From an uncultured Flavobacteriaceae bacterium (GTDB lineage Bacteria > Bacteroidota > Bacteroidia > Flavobacteriales > Flavobacteriaceae), in the NCBI GenBank assembly GCA_947487895.1, contig CANKYF010000002.1, forward strand, positions 434,001 through 498,000: 64,000 nt of DNA, in the 5' to 3' direction. Position 1 is the stretch's first letter; each line of letters starts with the position of its first letter. The position numbers were made by a program, and so were the translations under genes. Under the pieces are notes generated by a model. That model did not search any database, was not told the origin of the DNA, and saw only the letters and a program-made list of their open reading frames with translations. Of this stretch, positions 27,321 through 35,586 are shown piece by piece.

Positions 27321-27872
27321 ATGGAAAGTTATCTATCTAGTATTATCAAGCAATTTGAGTATTATAAAAGTTTAGGCGATAAAACTTTTAACCAACTGAG
27401 TTTTGAGGAAATGCAAAAGGAATTTGCTGAAGATTCTAATTCTATAACTATTATAGTGAAGCATTTGGTTGGAAATATGTTAAGTAGGTGGACTAACTTT
27501 TTAACCGAAGATGGTGAAAAAGAATGGCGTCATCGCGATGCTGAATTTCTAGATACCTACATCTCAAAAGAAGTACTAATTGCCGACTGGAATAAAGGAT
27601 GGGATTGTCTATTTAATGCTATAAAACCTCTAAAAGAAACCGATTTAGAACGTATCATTTATATTAGAAATCAAGGTCACACTGTTACTGAAGCTATTAA
27701 TCGTCAACTAGCTCATTATTCTTATCATACTGGACAAATTGTATTTTTAGGGAAACTTATTAAAGGTAAAAATTGGACATCTCTTTCCATACCGAAAGGC
27801 GATTCTTCAAAATATAATAAAGAAAAATTCAGTAAAGAGAAAACAAGGAAACATTTTACAGACGATCTATAG
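27321..27872 (+). CDS. DUF1572 (DinB-like) protein
   Basis: 183 residues forming a predicted four-helix bundle of the DinB/YfiT superfamily. His in VKHLVGN and the pair in LAHYSYHTGQ are at places that bind a metal in the superfamily, where related enzymes transfer thiols. The function of DUF1572 is unknown. It is probably co-transcribed with msrB; a thiol-stress link is only inference. It ends one base before the convergent Ndh gene. Confidence 0.82.
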   Translation: MESYLSSIIKQFEYYKSLGDKTFNQLSFEEMQKEFAEDSNSITIIVKHLVGNMLSRWTNFLTEDGEKEWRHRDAEFLDTYISKEVLIADWNKGWDCLFNAIKPLKETDLERIIYIRNQGHTVTEAINRQLAHYSYHTGQIVFLGKLIKGKNWTSLSIPKGDSSKYNKEKFSKEKTRKHFTDDL

Positions 27873-27873
27873 C

Positions 27874-29157
27874 CTACTCAACATTTTTATTTTTAAAAGG
27901 TCTAATAATTAAGCGTGCTTCTCTATCAAAACGTATGTAGTTATACACCCAATTTACAAATACAACCATACGGTTTCTAAAACCAATTAAAAAGAATAGG
28001 TGTACAAACATCCATACGTACCAAGCAAACACACCTTGAAACTTCCATTTCTTTAAATCAACTACAGCTTTGTTTCTCCCAATGGTAGCCATAGAACCTT
28101 TATCTTTATAAGTAAAAGGCTCAAGAGATTGGTCTTCTATCAACCTTAACAAATTATCACCTAATTGTTCTCCTTGTTGAATAGCTGGTTGTGCCATCAT
28201 TGGCAAACCTTCAGGACAATCTTCAGTCTTCATACAAGCAATATCGCCTATAGCAAAAATATGTTCAAAACCTTTTACTTGACTAAATTCATTCACCTCT
28301 AATCTATTGCCTCTAGTAATAAAATCTTCAGCATCTAAACCATCAATTGTAGCACCTTTTACGCCAGCAGCCCAAACTAGAGTACCAGCTTCAAAAGTTA
28401 AATCTGTATTGGTGATTACTTTTTTCCCATCGTAATCAGTAACTCTAACGTTCTTCCAAATATTTACACCTAATTTTTCTAAAAAATCTTCTGCTTTTTC
28501 CGAAGCTTTTTTACTCATTCCCTTTAAAATTCTATCTCCAGATTGTATGATATGAATTTGTGCTAAACGTGTATCCAAGTCTGGGTAATCTTTGGGCAAA
28601 ATGCCTTTTTTAATTTCGGCTAAAGCCCCTGCAAGTTCAACACCAGTTGGTCCTCCTCCAACAATTACAAAATTCATTAACGCATTACGCTCATTTAAAT
28701 CTGAAGTTAATAATGCATCTTCAAAATTTTCAAGAATTAAACTTCTTAAATTAAGAGATTGCGGTATGGTTTTCATTGCCATACTGTATTTTTCTATAGC
28801 AGAATTACCAAAGAAGTTTGTAGTAGATCCAGATGCAATTACTAAATAATCGAATTTTAATTCACCTATATTAGTGCTTAAGGTATTACAAGTAGTATCT
28901 ATTTTTTCAACATTTGCCAACCTAAAATAAAAGTTAGGAAAATTTTGCAACACCTTCCTTATAGGGTATGCAATAGAATCTGGTTCTAACCCACCCGTAG
29001 ACACTTGATACAAAAGAGGTTGAAACGTGTGGTAATTGTGTTTATCTAATAGCACCACTTGTACCTCTTGCTTAGATAACTTTTTTGCTAAAGCCACACC
29101 TGCAAAACCGCCTCCAATAATTACAATTCTAGGGTAACTTTTTTTCGGAATATTCAT
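27874..29157 (-). CDS. ndh: Type II NADH:quinone oxidoreductase
   Basis: 427 residues from the ATG at 29157 (MNIPKKSYPRIVIIGGG); a longer frame adds 13 atypical residues. Two dinucleotide-binding folds are seen: IIGGGFAGVALA for FAD near residue 13 and VIVGGGPTGVELAG for NADH near residue 163. The TFQPLLYQVSTG segment and the C-terminal amphipathic/hydrophobic region (WYVWMFVHLFFLIGFRNRM) match membrane-bound NDH-2, which feeds electrons to menaquinone without proton pumping. Confidence 0.92.
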   Translation of the reverse strand: MNIPKKSYPRIVIIGGGFAGVALAKKLSKQEVQVVLLDKHNYHTFQPLLYQVSTGGLEPDSIAYPIRKVLQNFPNFYFRLANVEKIDTTCNTLSTNIGELKFDYLVIASGSTTNFFGNSAIEKYSMAMKTIPQSLNLRSLILENFEDALLTSDLNERNALMNFVIVGGGPTGVELAGALAEIKKGILPKDYPDLDTRLAQIHIIQSGDRILKGMSKKASEKAEDFLEKLGVNIWKNVRVTDYDGKKVITNTDLTFEAGTLVWAAGVKGATIDGLDAEDFITRGNRLEVNEFSQVKGFEHIFAIGDIACMKTEDCPEGLPMMAQPAIQQGEQLGDNLLRLIEDQSLEPFTYKDKGSMATIGRNKAVVDLKKWKFQGVFAWYVWMFVHLFFLIGFRNRMVVFVNWVYNYIRFDREARLIIRPFKNKNVE

Positions 29158-29263
29158 ATAATTACGCTTGGTTTGCAAATGTAGTAAAAGATACAAATTT
29201 TAGGTCTTTCTAAATTCTTTATTCGAAAACCATTTTGTAAATTCGTAACCTAAATTTTAACAC

Positions 29264-30640
29264 ATGAGTAAATACGATATTATAGTTCTTGGAAGTGGAC
29301 CAGGTGGATATGTAACAGCAATTAGAGCTTCACAATTAGGCTTTAAAACCGCTGTTGTTGAGAAAGAAAACTTAGGTGGTGTTTGTTTGAATTGGGGATG
29401 TATTCCAACCAAAGCGCTTTTAAAATCGGCGCAAGTATTTGAATATCTTAAACATGCTGAAGATTATGGTTTGAAAGTTAAAGATGCTGAACATGATTTT
29501 GATGCTGTTGTAAAGCGTAGTCGTGGTGTAGCTGATGGCATGAGCAAAGGTGTTCAATTCTTAATGAAAAAGAATAAAATTGATGTTATTGAAGGTTACG
29601 GGAAACTTAAACCTGGTAAAAAGGTAGATGTTGACGGTACAGAATATAGTGCAGACCATATCATTATAGCTACTGGAGCACGTTCTAGAGAATTACCAAG
29701 TTTACCTCAAGATGGTAAAAAAGTTATTGGATATAGAGAAGCCATGAGCTTAAAGAAGCAACCAAAGAAATTAATTGTAGTTGGTTCTGGTGCTATTGGT
29801 GTTGAGTTTGCATACTTCTATAACTCTATTGGTACTGAAGTTACTATTGTAGAATACTTACCAAATATTGTACCTGTTGAAGACGAAGATGTTTCTAAAC
29901 AATTAGAGCGCTCTTTTAAGAAAAGTGGTATTAAAGTAAAAACATCTGCTGAAGTAACTAGTGTTGATACTTCTGGAAAAGGTGTAAAGGCTACCGTAAA
30001 AACTAAAAAAGGTGAAGAAGTTTTAGAAGCTGATGTTATTTTATCTGCAGTAGGAATTAAAACTAATATTGAAAATATTGGATTAGAAGATGTTGGTATT
30101 GTGGTTGATAGAGATAAAATTTTAGTAAACGATTTCTACCAAACTAACATTCCTGGGTACTATGCTATTGGTGATGTTACACCTGGACAAGCATTAGCGC
30201 ATGTTGCTTCTGCCGAAGGTATTTTATGTGTAGAAAAAATTGCGAATATGCATGTTGAAGCCATCGACTATGGTAATATTCCAGGTTGTACTTATTGTTC
30301 TCCTGAAATTGCAAGTGTTGGTTTAACAGAAAAGCAAGCTAAAGAAAAAGGGTTAGACATTAAAGTTGGTAAATTCCCATTCTCTGCTTCTGGAAAAGCA
30401 AAAGCTGGCGGAGCTTCAGACGGATTTGTAAAAGTAATTTTTGATGCTAAATATGGTGAATGGTTAGGTTGTCACATGATTGGTGCTGGTGTAACCGATA
30501 TGATCGCTGAAGCTGTTTTAGGTAGAAAATTAGAAACTACAGGTCATGAAGTATTAAAAGCAATTCACCCTCACCCTACTATGAGTGAAGCGGTTATGGA
30601 AGCTGTTGCTGATGCTTATGATGAAGTGATTCATTTGTAA
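29264..30640 (+). CDS. lpdA: Dihydrolipoyl dehydrogenase
   Basis: 458 residues. FAD fold GSGPGGYVTA (10-19), redox disulfide Cys41/Cys46 in GGVCLNWGCIPTK, NAD fold VVGSGAIGVEFA, and C-terminal active-site HPHPTMSEA. It is the E3 subunit of pyruvate, 2-oxoglutarate and branched-chain dehydrogenase complexes and of glycine cleavage. It stands alone, with a -7-like TAAATTCG at 29238-29245 and a clear terminator behind it. Confidence 0.96.
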   Translation: MSKYDIIVLGSGPGGYVTAIRASQLGFKTAVVEKENLGGVCLNWGCIPTKALLKSAQVFEYLKHAEDYGLKVKDAEHDFDAVVKRSRGVADGMSKGVQFLMKKNKIDVIEGYGKLKPGKKVDVDGTEYSADHIIIATGARSRELPSLPQDGKKVIGYREAMSLKKQPKKLIVVGSGAIGVEFAYFYNSIGTEVTIVEYLPNIVPVEDEDVSKQLERSFKKSGIKVKTSAEVTSVDTSGKGVKATVKTKKGEEVLEADVILSAVGIKTNIENIGLEDVGIVVDRDKILVNDFYQTNIPGYYAIGDVTPGQALAHVASAEGILCVEKIANMHVEAIDYGNIPGCTYCSPEIASVGLTEKQAKEKGLDIKVGKFPFSASGKAKAGGASDGFVKVIFDAKYGEWLGCHMIGAGVTDMIAEAVLGRKLETTGHEVLKAIHPHPTMSEAVMEAVADAYDEVIHL

Positions 30641-30687
30641 AATAGACAACTTAGACTGATTTATTTAGATAATCAGTTTTATAGATA

Positions 30688-30722
30688 TAAAAAAAGTTCC
30701 GATTAAAATCGGAACTTTTTTT
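30688..30722 (+). terminator. Terminator after lpdA
   Basis: Perfect stem AAAAAGTTCCGAT with its complement (30691-30703, 30708-30720) followed by T residues. Confidence 0.88.
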
Positions 30723-30927
30723 ATATTATAAGATAGTATTGGTATAAACTAATTTTTTAACTAAAACAATTTCAATATTTATTGAATAAATAAATTAAGA
30801 ATTAATTAACATAAAAATTACGGTTTATTCTTTTCTAAAAAAGAATACATTTCTTACATTTGATTTATCTAAATTTGACTATCAACTTAGCCGATGAAAA
30901 TTAAATTTAGATATAAAGATTAATCTT

Positions 30928-30943
30928 AAACTAGCGCTAGTTT
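30928..30943. repeat. Perfect 16-bp palindrome
   Basis: AAACTAGCGCTAGTTT, self-complementary over all 16 bases. It stands between a candidate promoter and the tandem repeats, so an operator or RNA hairpin are both possible. Confidence 0.6.
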
Positions 30944-30952
30944 TTAATTTTA

Positions 30953-31014
30953 ACACTTCGGCTAAAACACTTCGGCTAAAACACTTCGGCTAAAACACTT
31001 CGGCTAAAACACTT
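30953..31014. repeat. 14-bp tandem repeat, 4.4 copies
   Basis: Four identical head-to-tail copies of ACACTTCGGCTAAA plus a six-base partial copy. The array ends 55 bases before the ATG of the lipoprotein gene. TTAGCCGA at 30888-30895 is the exact complement of TCGGCTAA in every copy, so the transcript could pair with any repeat. Confidence 0.9.
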
Positions 31015-31069
31015 ATATCGTAGCTATAAATAATGCTATACAGTATTAATATTTTTAAAATTTAAAAAA

Positions 31070-32590
31070 ATGAAAAATAGAATAATCTATTCTTTGAGCC
31101 TTATTATTGCCTTATTTTTTTCTTGTGAAAAAGAGGATATAAATTCTAAACCATCTAATATTAACAATTTAGAACAGGATATTGTTTATGATTACAAATC
31201 AGAATTAAAACGAGATTTTGCGAAAGCCCTTGTTCAAGCTTTAGAAGATAACGAAAATTTGAGGTCATTCATTAAGAAGGAAGCCTTAAAAATGTTTGAT
31301 AAAGATTATGATATCTTATATCAACTAGTAAAAGATGAAACAATTTCAGATTCCAAGTCTTTTAGAGATATTCTAACTGAATATTTTGATGATAATAATA
31401 AATTAATTGAAATAGAAGATAACTTACCCCTTTTAACCATTTTTGTTCCCAAACTTCCTGAAAATTCATTTTCAGCAGAAATTTGGAATACTGAAACTGA
31501 AACCCCTGAAGTCGCAATTAGAATGACTACAACAAATAATGTTCCTATGTTCACTAGTGACAATAGAGAATATATTCTCAAGGGAGGTGATATACCTGCA
31601 TTTCCTGTTGTTGTAATAAAAGAGAACGAAAGATTGATTGTTAATGCTTCTAGTATATCAAATAAAGGAATATATGGAAGTACTCTTAAAAACCCAAAAA
31701 GTATTATAGAATTTAGGTTTTTAGATGATGTTTTTAATAATACTTCAAAAGAAGTTAATAATACCAAATCAAATCCTACAGCAAGAGTAGCTATCAATTT
31801 AGATCAAAAATTAATAGACGCATATAACATCTATAAAAATGCTGATGGTTGGCAAAGAGATTATATCTATTATAATTTAACCCCTACTAACACTAAAGAT
31901 CAATTTCAATATGATTTTCAAGAACACATTACACAGTTTAGTATGAATGGTGATGCTCTTGCAGCATACAATAAAATTTCTGATCAAACTGGTGACCCTA
32001 CTTTTATACCATTAAAAAATAGTGCTTCAGCATCAAGTTGGACTGGTGGTAATTTTGAATTTAAAGTAAAGATACTATTAAATGCAAAAAACGGTATTGG
32101 AGCAGAAATAGTTACATATTTTTCTGCGAATGCAGAACAATTATTTAACGCAACTTATCGCAAACATTTATGGTTTTACCTAATAGATGATATTTCCTTA
32201 AAGTCAATGGATATAAATCTACCTCTTTTTAACTGGGATTTGAATCAATATGCTTCCTCTATAAAAATTGAAATTGAAGAAGTTGATTTAACCGTAACTA
32301 CTGTTTTAACAGATACTAGATCGGTAAAATTTGCCAACAACTTTTCTATTGACCCTACAGATGGTATTCTTAAAAAGGTTGGTTTAAAATTTGGATCATC
32401 ATTAGAAACAAACACTACTCAAACTATCCAAAAAACATTTACACAAGGTAACGACCAACTTGGTAGCGTCATTATCAATTTTGCAGACGATGTAGTTCTT
32501 AATCATAGTACTTCAAATAATCAATCTACAACAAGGGACTACCAAACAGGGTGGTATAAAATTAGTTTTGAACCAAAAAGAGTTCAATAA
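31070..32590 (+). CDS. Hypothetical lipoprotein of unknown family
   Basis: 506 residues with a lipobox ending at Cys19 (FFSC), so exported and lipidated. The N-terminal third is charged and helical (about 40-115). The rest looks beta-rich, with a segment IPAFPVVVIKENERL (about residues 175-190) that recalls a motif of unnamed Bacteroidota lipoproteins. The C-terminal part resembles a beta-sandwich. I do not recognise a catalytic motif. It is flanked by terminators, so it is its own unit, behind the repeat-rich leader. Confidence 0.75.
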   Translation: MKNRIIYSLSLIIALFFSCEKEDINSKPSNINNLEQDIVYDYKSELKRDFAKALVQALEDNENLRSFIKKEALKMFDKDYDILYQLVKDETISDSKSFRDILTEYFDDNNKLIEIEDNLPLLTIFVPKLPENSFSAEIWNTETETPEVAIRMTTTNNVPMFTSDNREYILKGGDIPAFPVVVIKENERLIVNASSISNKGIYGSTLKNPKSIIEFRFLDDVFNNTSKEVNNTKSNPTARVAINLDQKLIDAYNIYKNADGWQRDYIYYNLTPTNTKDQFQYDFQEHITQFSMNGDALAAYNKISDQTGDPTFIPLKNSASASSWTGGNFEFKVKILLNAKNGIGAEIVTYFSANAEQLFNATYRKHLWFYLIDDISLKSMDINLPLFNWDLNQYASSIKIEIEEVDLTVTTVLTDTRSVKFANNFSIDPTDGILKKVGLKFGSSLETNTTQTIQKTFTQGNDQLGSVIINFADDVVLNHSTSNNQSTTRDYQTGWYKISFEPKRVQ

Positions 32591-32609
32591 ATAGATATAA
32601 AAAGTTTAT

Positions 32610-32646
32610 ACACAAGCTAGGTGATACAAACCTAGCTTGTGTTTTT
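32610..32646 (+). terminator. Terminator after the lipoprotein gene
   Basis: Perfect 13-bp stem ACACAAGCTAGGT with its complement (32610-32622, 32630-32642) around GATACAA, then TTTT. Its tail touches the aroQ stop region. Confidence 0.88.
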
Positions 32647-33061
32647 ACAAAAAGCTTTCCAATGCTAACTCATAACTTTGTAAACCAAAACCAAGTATAA
32701 CTCCTTTAGCATTTGGTGAAATATAGGACTGATGCCTAAACTCTTCTCTACCAAATGTATTAGATATATGCACTTCAACTACAGGTGTTTCTATACCTTT
32801 AATAGCATCACCTATACCAATTGAAGTATGCGTATAAGCGCCAGCATTTAAAATAATACCATCATAACTAAAACCCACTTCATGTAGCTTATCTATAAGC
32901 TCTCCTTCAATATTAGATTGGTAATACTCTAAACTTACATTAGGATACTTTTCCTTGATTTCTTCAAAAAATTCCGTGAAAGTCAAACTCCCATAAATTT
33001 GAGGTTCTCTTTTACCTAATAAGTTTAAGTTAGGTCCGTTTATGATCATTAGTTTTTTCAT
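32645..33061 (-). CDS. aroQ: Type II 3-dehydroquinate dehydratase
   Basis: 138 residues, the normal size. The N-terminal INGPNLNLLGKREPQIYG contains the catalytic Arg and Tyr loop, NAGAYTHTS binds substrate, EVHISN and the catalytic His follow, and FRHQSYIS closes the site. It dehydrates 3-dehydroquinate in the shikimate pathway. It is a single gene on the minus strand. Confidence 0.97.
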   Translation of the reverse strand: MKKLMIINGPNLNLLGKREPQIYGSLTFTEFFEEIKEKYPNVSLEYYQSNIEGELIDKLHEVGFSYDGIILNAGAYTHTSIGIGDAIKGIETPVVEVHISNTFGREEFRHQSYISPNAKGVILGFGLQSYELALESFL

Positions 33062-33087
33062 ACTGTAAAAGTATTAATTTTTGAGTA

Positions 33088-33115
33088 TAAAAAAAGGAAG
33101 CAAAAGCTTCCTTTT
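33088..33115 (-). terminator. Terminator of the 33135-33614 barrel gene
   Basis: Stem AAAAGGAAGC/GCTTCCTTTT around AAAA, followed on the minus strand by more T residues. Confidence 0.8.
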
Positions 33116-33134
33116 AAATTATTAATTAATGATT

Positions 33135-33614
33135 TTAAAAACCTCTTCTATAACCTAAAAATATCCCGTCTATAGAAAAACCGTTTCCTCCAGATACAGA
33201 TCTATAAGTTAAAGCAAGATCACTATCCTCATCTAAATTATAGGCAAAACCAAATTTCCAATAAAAATCAGTACCGCCTCCTGTTTCAAGGGAAATAGCT
33301 AAACCAGCTCCTGCTTCTGCAGAAAAATCTTCCGATAAATCATAATTAGCAACCCCATTGATTGGAATAAAACTAAAATCATCAAAATTGTCTTTACCAA
33401 AGTAATTAGTATATCCTGTTTCAACCCCTGCATCAAAATCATCAGATATTTCTAAAATATATCCCAAATCTATCGCTATGGCAAAAGTAGCCAAGTCACC
33501 TGCATCTCCAATTGGAATTCCCCCATTAATACCAGCTCTAAATCCATCTTGTGCATTTATGCTTGTTAAAGTTCCTAAAATTGTAAAAAGTGTTAAAAAG
33601 ATTAGTTTTTTCAT
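33135..33614 (-). CDS. Small outer-membrane beta-barrel protein
   Basis: 159 residues. A signal peptide (MKKLIFLTLFTILGTLTSINAQ) is followed by about eight amphipathic strands and a terminal aromatic residue (RRGF), as in OmpX/OmpA-like small barrels. It resembles the next gene, 33824-34321, in strand order (ISDDFDAGVETGYTNYFGKD against VSDHVDAGLATGYSHSLGKD), so the pair is a tandem duplication. Function is unknown. Confidence 0.85.
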   Translation of the reverse strand: MKKLIFLTLFTILGTLTSINAQDGFRAGINGGIPIGDAGDLATFAIAIDLGYILEISDDFDAGVETGYTNYFGKDNFDDFSFIPINGVANYDLSEDFSAEAGAGLAISLETGGGTDFYWKFGFAYNLDEDSDLALTYRSVSGGNGFSIDGIFLGYRRGF

Positions 33615-33764
33615 ATCTGAAAAATTTATAGTTAGTAGCTCTAAACTAGACTATTTATATCAAAATGATAAAAAACAAACACTATTATTACCGATTAACT
33701 AATATATTTGCGTTTTTAATATACTAAAATTACTAAAAATTTAATTTTACTGAATTTTCTTAAA

Positions 33765-33795
33765 CAAAAAAAAGAGTAGCTAAAGCTACTCTTTT
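33765..33795 (-). terminator. Terminator of the 33824-34321 barrel gene
   Basis: Stem AAAAGAGTAGCT with its complement (33770-33781, 33784-33795) and, on the minus strand, a following T tract. Confidence 0.8.
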
Positions 33796-33823
33796 ACAAT
33801 TTTATTTAGATAATAATCAAATA

Positions 33824-34321
33824 TTATAATCCAAACTCAACTCCTAAAGTAATAGTATTGAAACCTAAAGTAACTGGTCCCGCATCTATACTAACACCTC
33901 TGTATGCTAAAACAACATCTATTGTTTCACTTACACCATACTGAGCTCTAGGCGCATAATAGAATCCTCCGTCATTACCTTCGTTAATCCCTAATGCATA
34001 TCCTAAATCAGCTCCAACTGAAAATTTATCAGAAATGTCGAAACGTCCAGCGGCAGCTATAGGTAAAAAGCTTACGTCATCAATATCAAAACCATTTACA
34101 TCTTTTCCTAAAGAGTGTGAATAACCCGTTGCAAGTCCTGCATCAACGTGATCAGATACTTCCCATAAGTAAGATAGATCTAAAGCAATATTTAATGAAT
34201 ACCCATCACTAAAATCACCAGTTATTAAACCTACGTTAACACCAGCGTTTAAATTTCCTTGCGCATTAACACTTAGTAAACCAAAAACTGCAAATGCAGC
34301 GAAAAATAAAATTTTTTTCAT
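33824..34321 (-). CDS. Small outer-membrane beta-barrel protein, paralogue
   Basis: 165 residues with a signal peptide (MKKILFFAAFAVFGLLSVNAQ) and alternating amphipathic strands ending in FGL. It is the paralogue of 33135-33614; each has its own terminator, so they are separate units. No enzymatic motif is seen. These small barrels are abundant in flavobacterial outer membranes, but their roles are mostly unknown. Confidence 0.85.
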   Translation of the reverse strand: MKKILFFAAFAVFGLLSVNAQGNLNAGVNVGLITGDFSDGYSLNIALDLSYLWEVSDHVDAGLATGYSHSLGKDVNGFDIDDVSFLPIAAAGRFDISDKFSVGADLGYALGINEGNDGGFYYAPRAQYGVSETIDVVLAYRGVSIDAGPVTLGFNTITLGVEFGL

Positions 34322-34489
34322 TATAAATAATTTAAAGATTAGTTACAACAAACGTAAGACATTGATTTCAATTGACCAAAAAAAAGTTACATTTTATCGA
34401 AACATTTGTATATTTCACCGATATTAAATGATATTTTACCGTCTATATTGTTCGTTTTGAAAGAATTAGAAAACAAGGTTTTTAGCCTA

Positions 34490-34497
34490 TAATTTTG
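34490..34497 (+). promoter_or_regulatory. Candidate -7 element of the recombinase gene
   Basis: TAATTTTG matches TAnnTTTG exactly, 26 bases before the ATG at 34524. Confidence 0.45.
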
Positions 34498-34523
34498 TGT
34501 AAATTTACTTATTTTTACTACTT

Positions 34524-35420
34524 ATGAAATGGGAACATGCACTTAAAGACTATCAGCTTTATTTAAAAATTGAAAGAGGGCTCTCAGAAAATTCAATTGA
34601 CAATTACTCTAGAGATGTTAATAAACTTATTAGGTATCTAGAAGAAAATAAAATTTCAACATCACCAATTGCCATTTCCGCAGAAACTATAAAGCAATTT
34701 ATATATGAAATTGCTAAAGAAGTAAATGCAAGGTCTCAATCAAGAATTATATCTGGGCTTCGCAGTTTTTTTAGTTATTTAGTCTTTGAAGATTATAGAA
34801 AAGATAATCCGTTAGAACTTATTGAAGCTCCAAAAATTGGTAGAAAACTCCCAGATACACTATCTGAAGAAGAAATTGATAGTATTATCTCTGCTATAGA
34901 TTTAAGTAAACCTGAAGGTGAACGCAATAGAGCGATACTAGAAACTCTTTATGGTTGTGGTTTGCGTGTTAGTGAGCTTATTAGCTTAAAATTATCAGAC
35001 CTGTTTTTTGAAGAAGGCTTTATTAAAGTAACAGGTAAAGGTGATAAACAACGTTTTGTTCCTATAGTTGACACTACAAAGAAATATATTAATATTTATA
35101 AAAATGAAATAAGACCTCATATACCAATCCAATCTGGTTTTGAAGATACGTTGTTTTTAAACAGAAGAGGTAAGCAACTCACTAGAGCCATGATATTTAC
35201 TATTGTAAAACAATTAGCTGAAAAAATTGGCTTGAAAAAGAAAATATCTCCACACACATTTAGACATTCTTTTGCTACTCATTTGCTACAAAATGATGCC
35301 GATTTACGTTCCATTCAATTAATGTTAGGGCATGAAAGTATAACTACTACTGAAATTTACGTACACGTAGATAAAAGCCATTTAACTAAAGTGGTTGAAA
35401 TGTATCACCCAAGAAAGTAA
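34524..35420 (+). CDS. xerD: Tyrosine recombinase XerC/XerD family
   Basis: 298 residues, the size of XerD. An N-terminal SAM-like DNA-binding domain (about 1-100) precedes the catalytic domain. The full active site is seen: Arg148, Lys172, His244, Arg247, His270 and Tyr279 (HTFRHSFATH, LGHESITTTEIYVH). With no mobile element around it, it is more likely the chromosomal dimer-resolution recombinase acting at dif than an integrase. XerC versus XerD cannot be settled by eye. Confidence 0.92.
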   Translation: MKWEHALKDYQLYLKIERGLSENSIDNYSRDVNKLIRYLEENKISTSPIAISAETIKQFIYEIAKEVNARSQSRIISGLRSFFSYLVFEDYRKDNPLELIEAPKIGRKLPDTLSEEEIDSIISAIDLSKPEGERNRAILETLYGCGLRVSELISLKLSDLFFEEGFIKVTGKGDKQRFVPIVDTTKKYINIYKNEIRPHIPIQSGFEDTLFLNRRGKQLTRAMIFTIVKQLAEKIGLKKKISPHTFRHSFATHLLQNDADLRSIQLMLGHESITTTEIYVHVDKSHLTKVVEMYHPRK

Positions 35421-35433
35421 AAAAATATACCAT

Positions 35434-35500
35434 GTCATTCTGAATTTATTTCAGAATCTTAATTATCTGAAATAGAATCTGAAACAAGTTCAGATTGACA
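35434..35500. repeat. REP-like inverted repeat (GTCATTCTGAA type)
   Basis: Two imperfect arms face each other: GTCATTCTGAATTTATTTCA onward (35434-35460) and the complement of GTCAATCTGAACTTGTTTCA (35473-35499). Each arm is itself a small hairpin. This is the form of a short dispersed intergenic repeat seen in many flavobacteria. It may also end the recombinase transcript. Confidence 0.7.
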
Positions 35501-35586
35501 ATTTGTGGCTTTTTTAGAAAGCATTTTAATTGATATGCCTCGGCTACTCTTCAGCTTTGGTCATCTTTTGAACTAGTAAATAAGAG

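Larger units (their letters stand above)
30723..31069. other. Repeat-rich leader region before the unknown lipoprotein
   Basis: About 350 bases without a gene. In order it holds an exact -7 match TAAATTTG (30870-30877), a 10-bp inverted repeat (ATCTAAATTT at 30867-30876 with AAATTTAGAT at 30903-30912), a 16-bp palindrome (30928-30943) and a 14-bp tandem repeat (30953-31014). All lie in the 5' region of the lipoprotein gene at 31070. Confidence 0.7.

Noticed and set aside
30953-31014. CRISPR-like array
   Set aside because: The 14-bp units are directly adjacent with no spacers, and no cas gene is present.
34524-35420. Integrase of a mobile element
   Set aside because: Size and motifs fit chromosomal XerC/D, and there are no phage, conjugation or attachment-site signs nearby.
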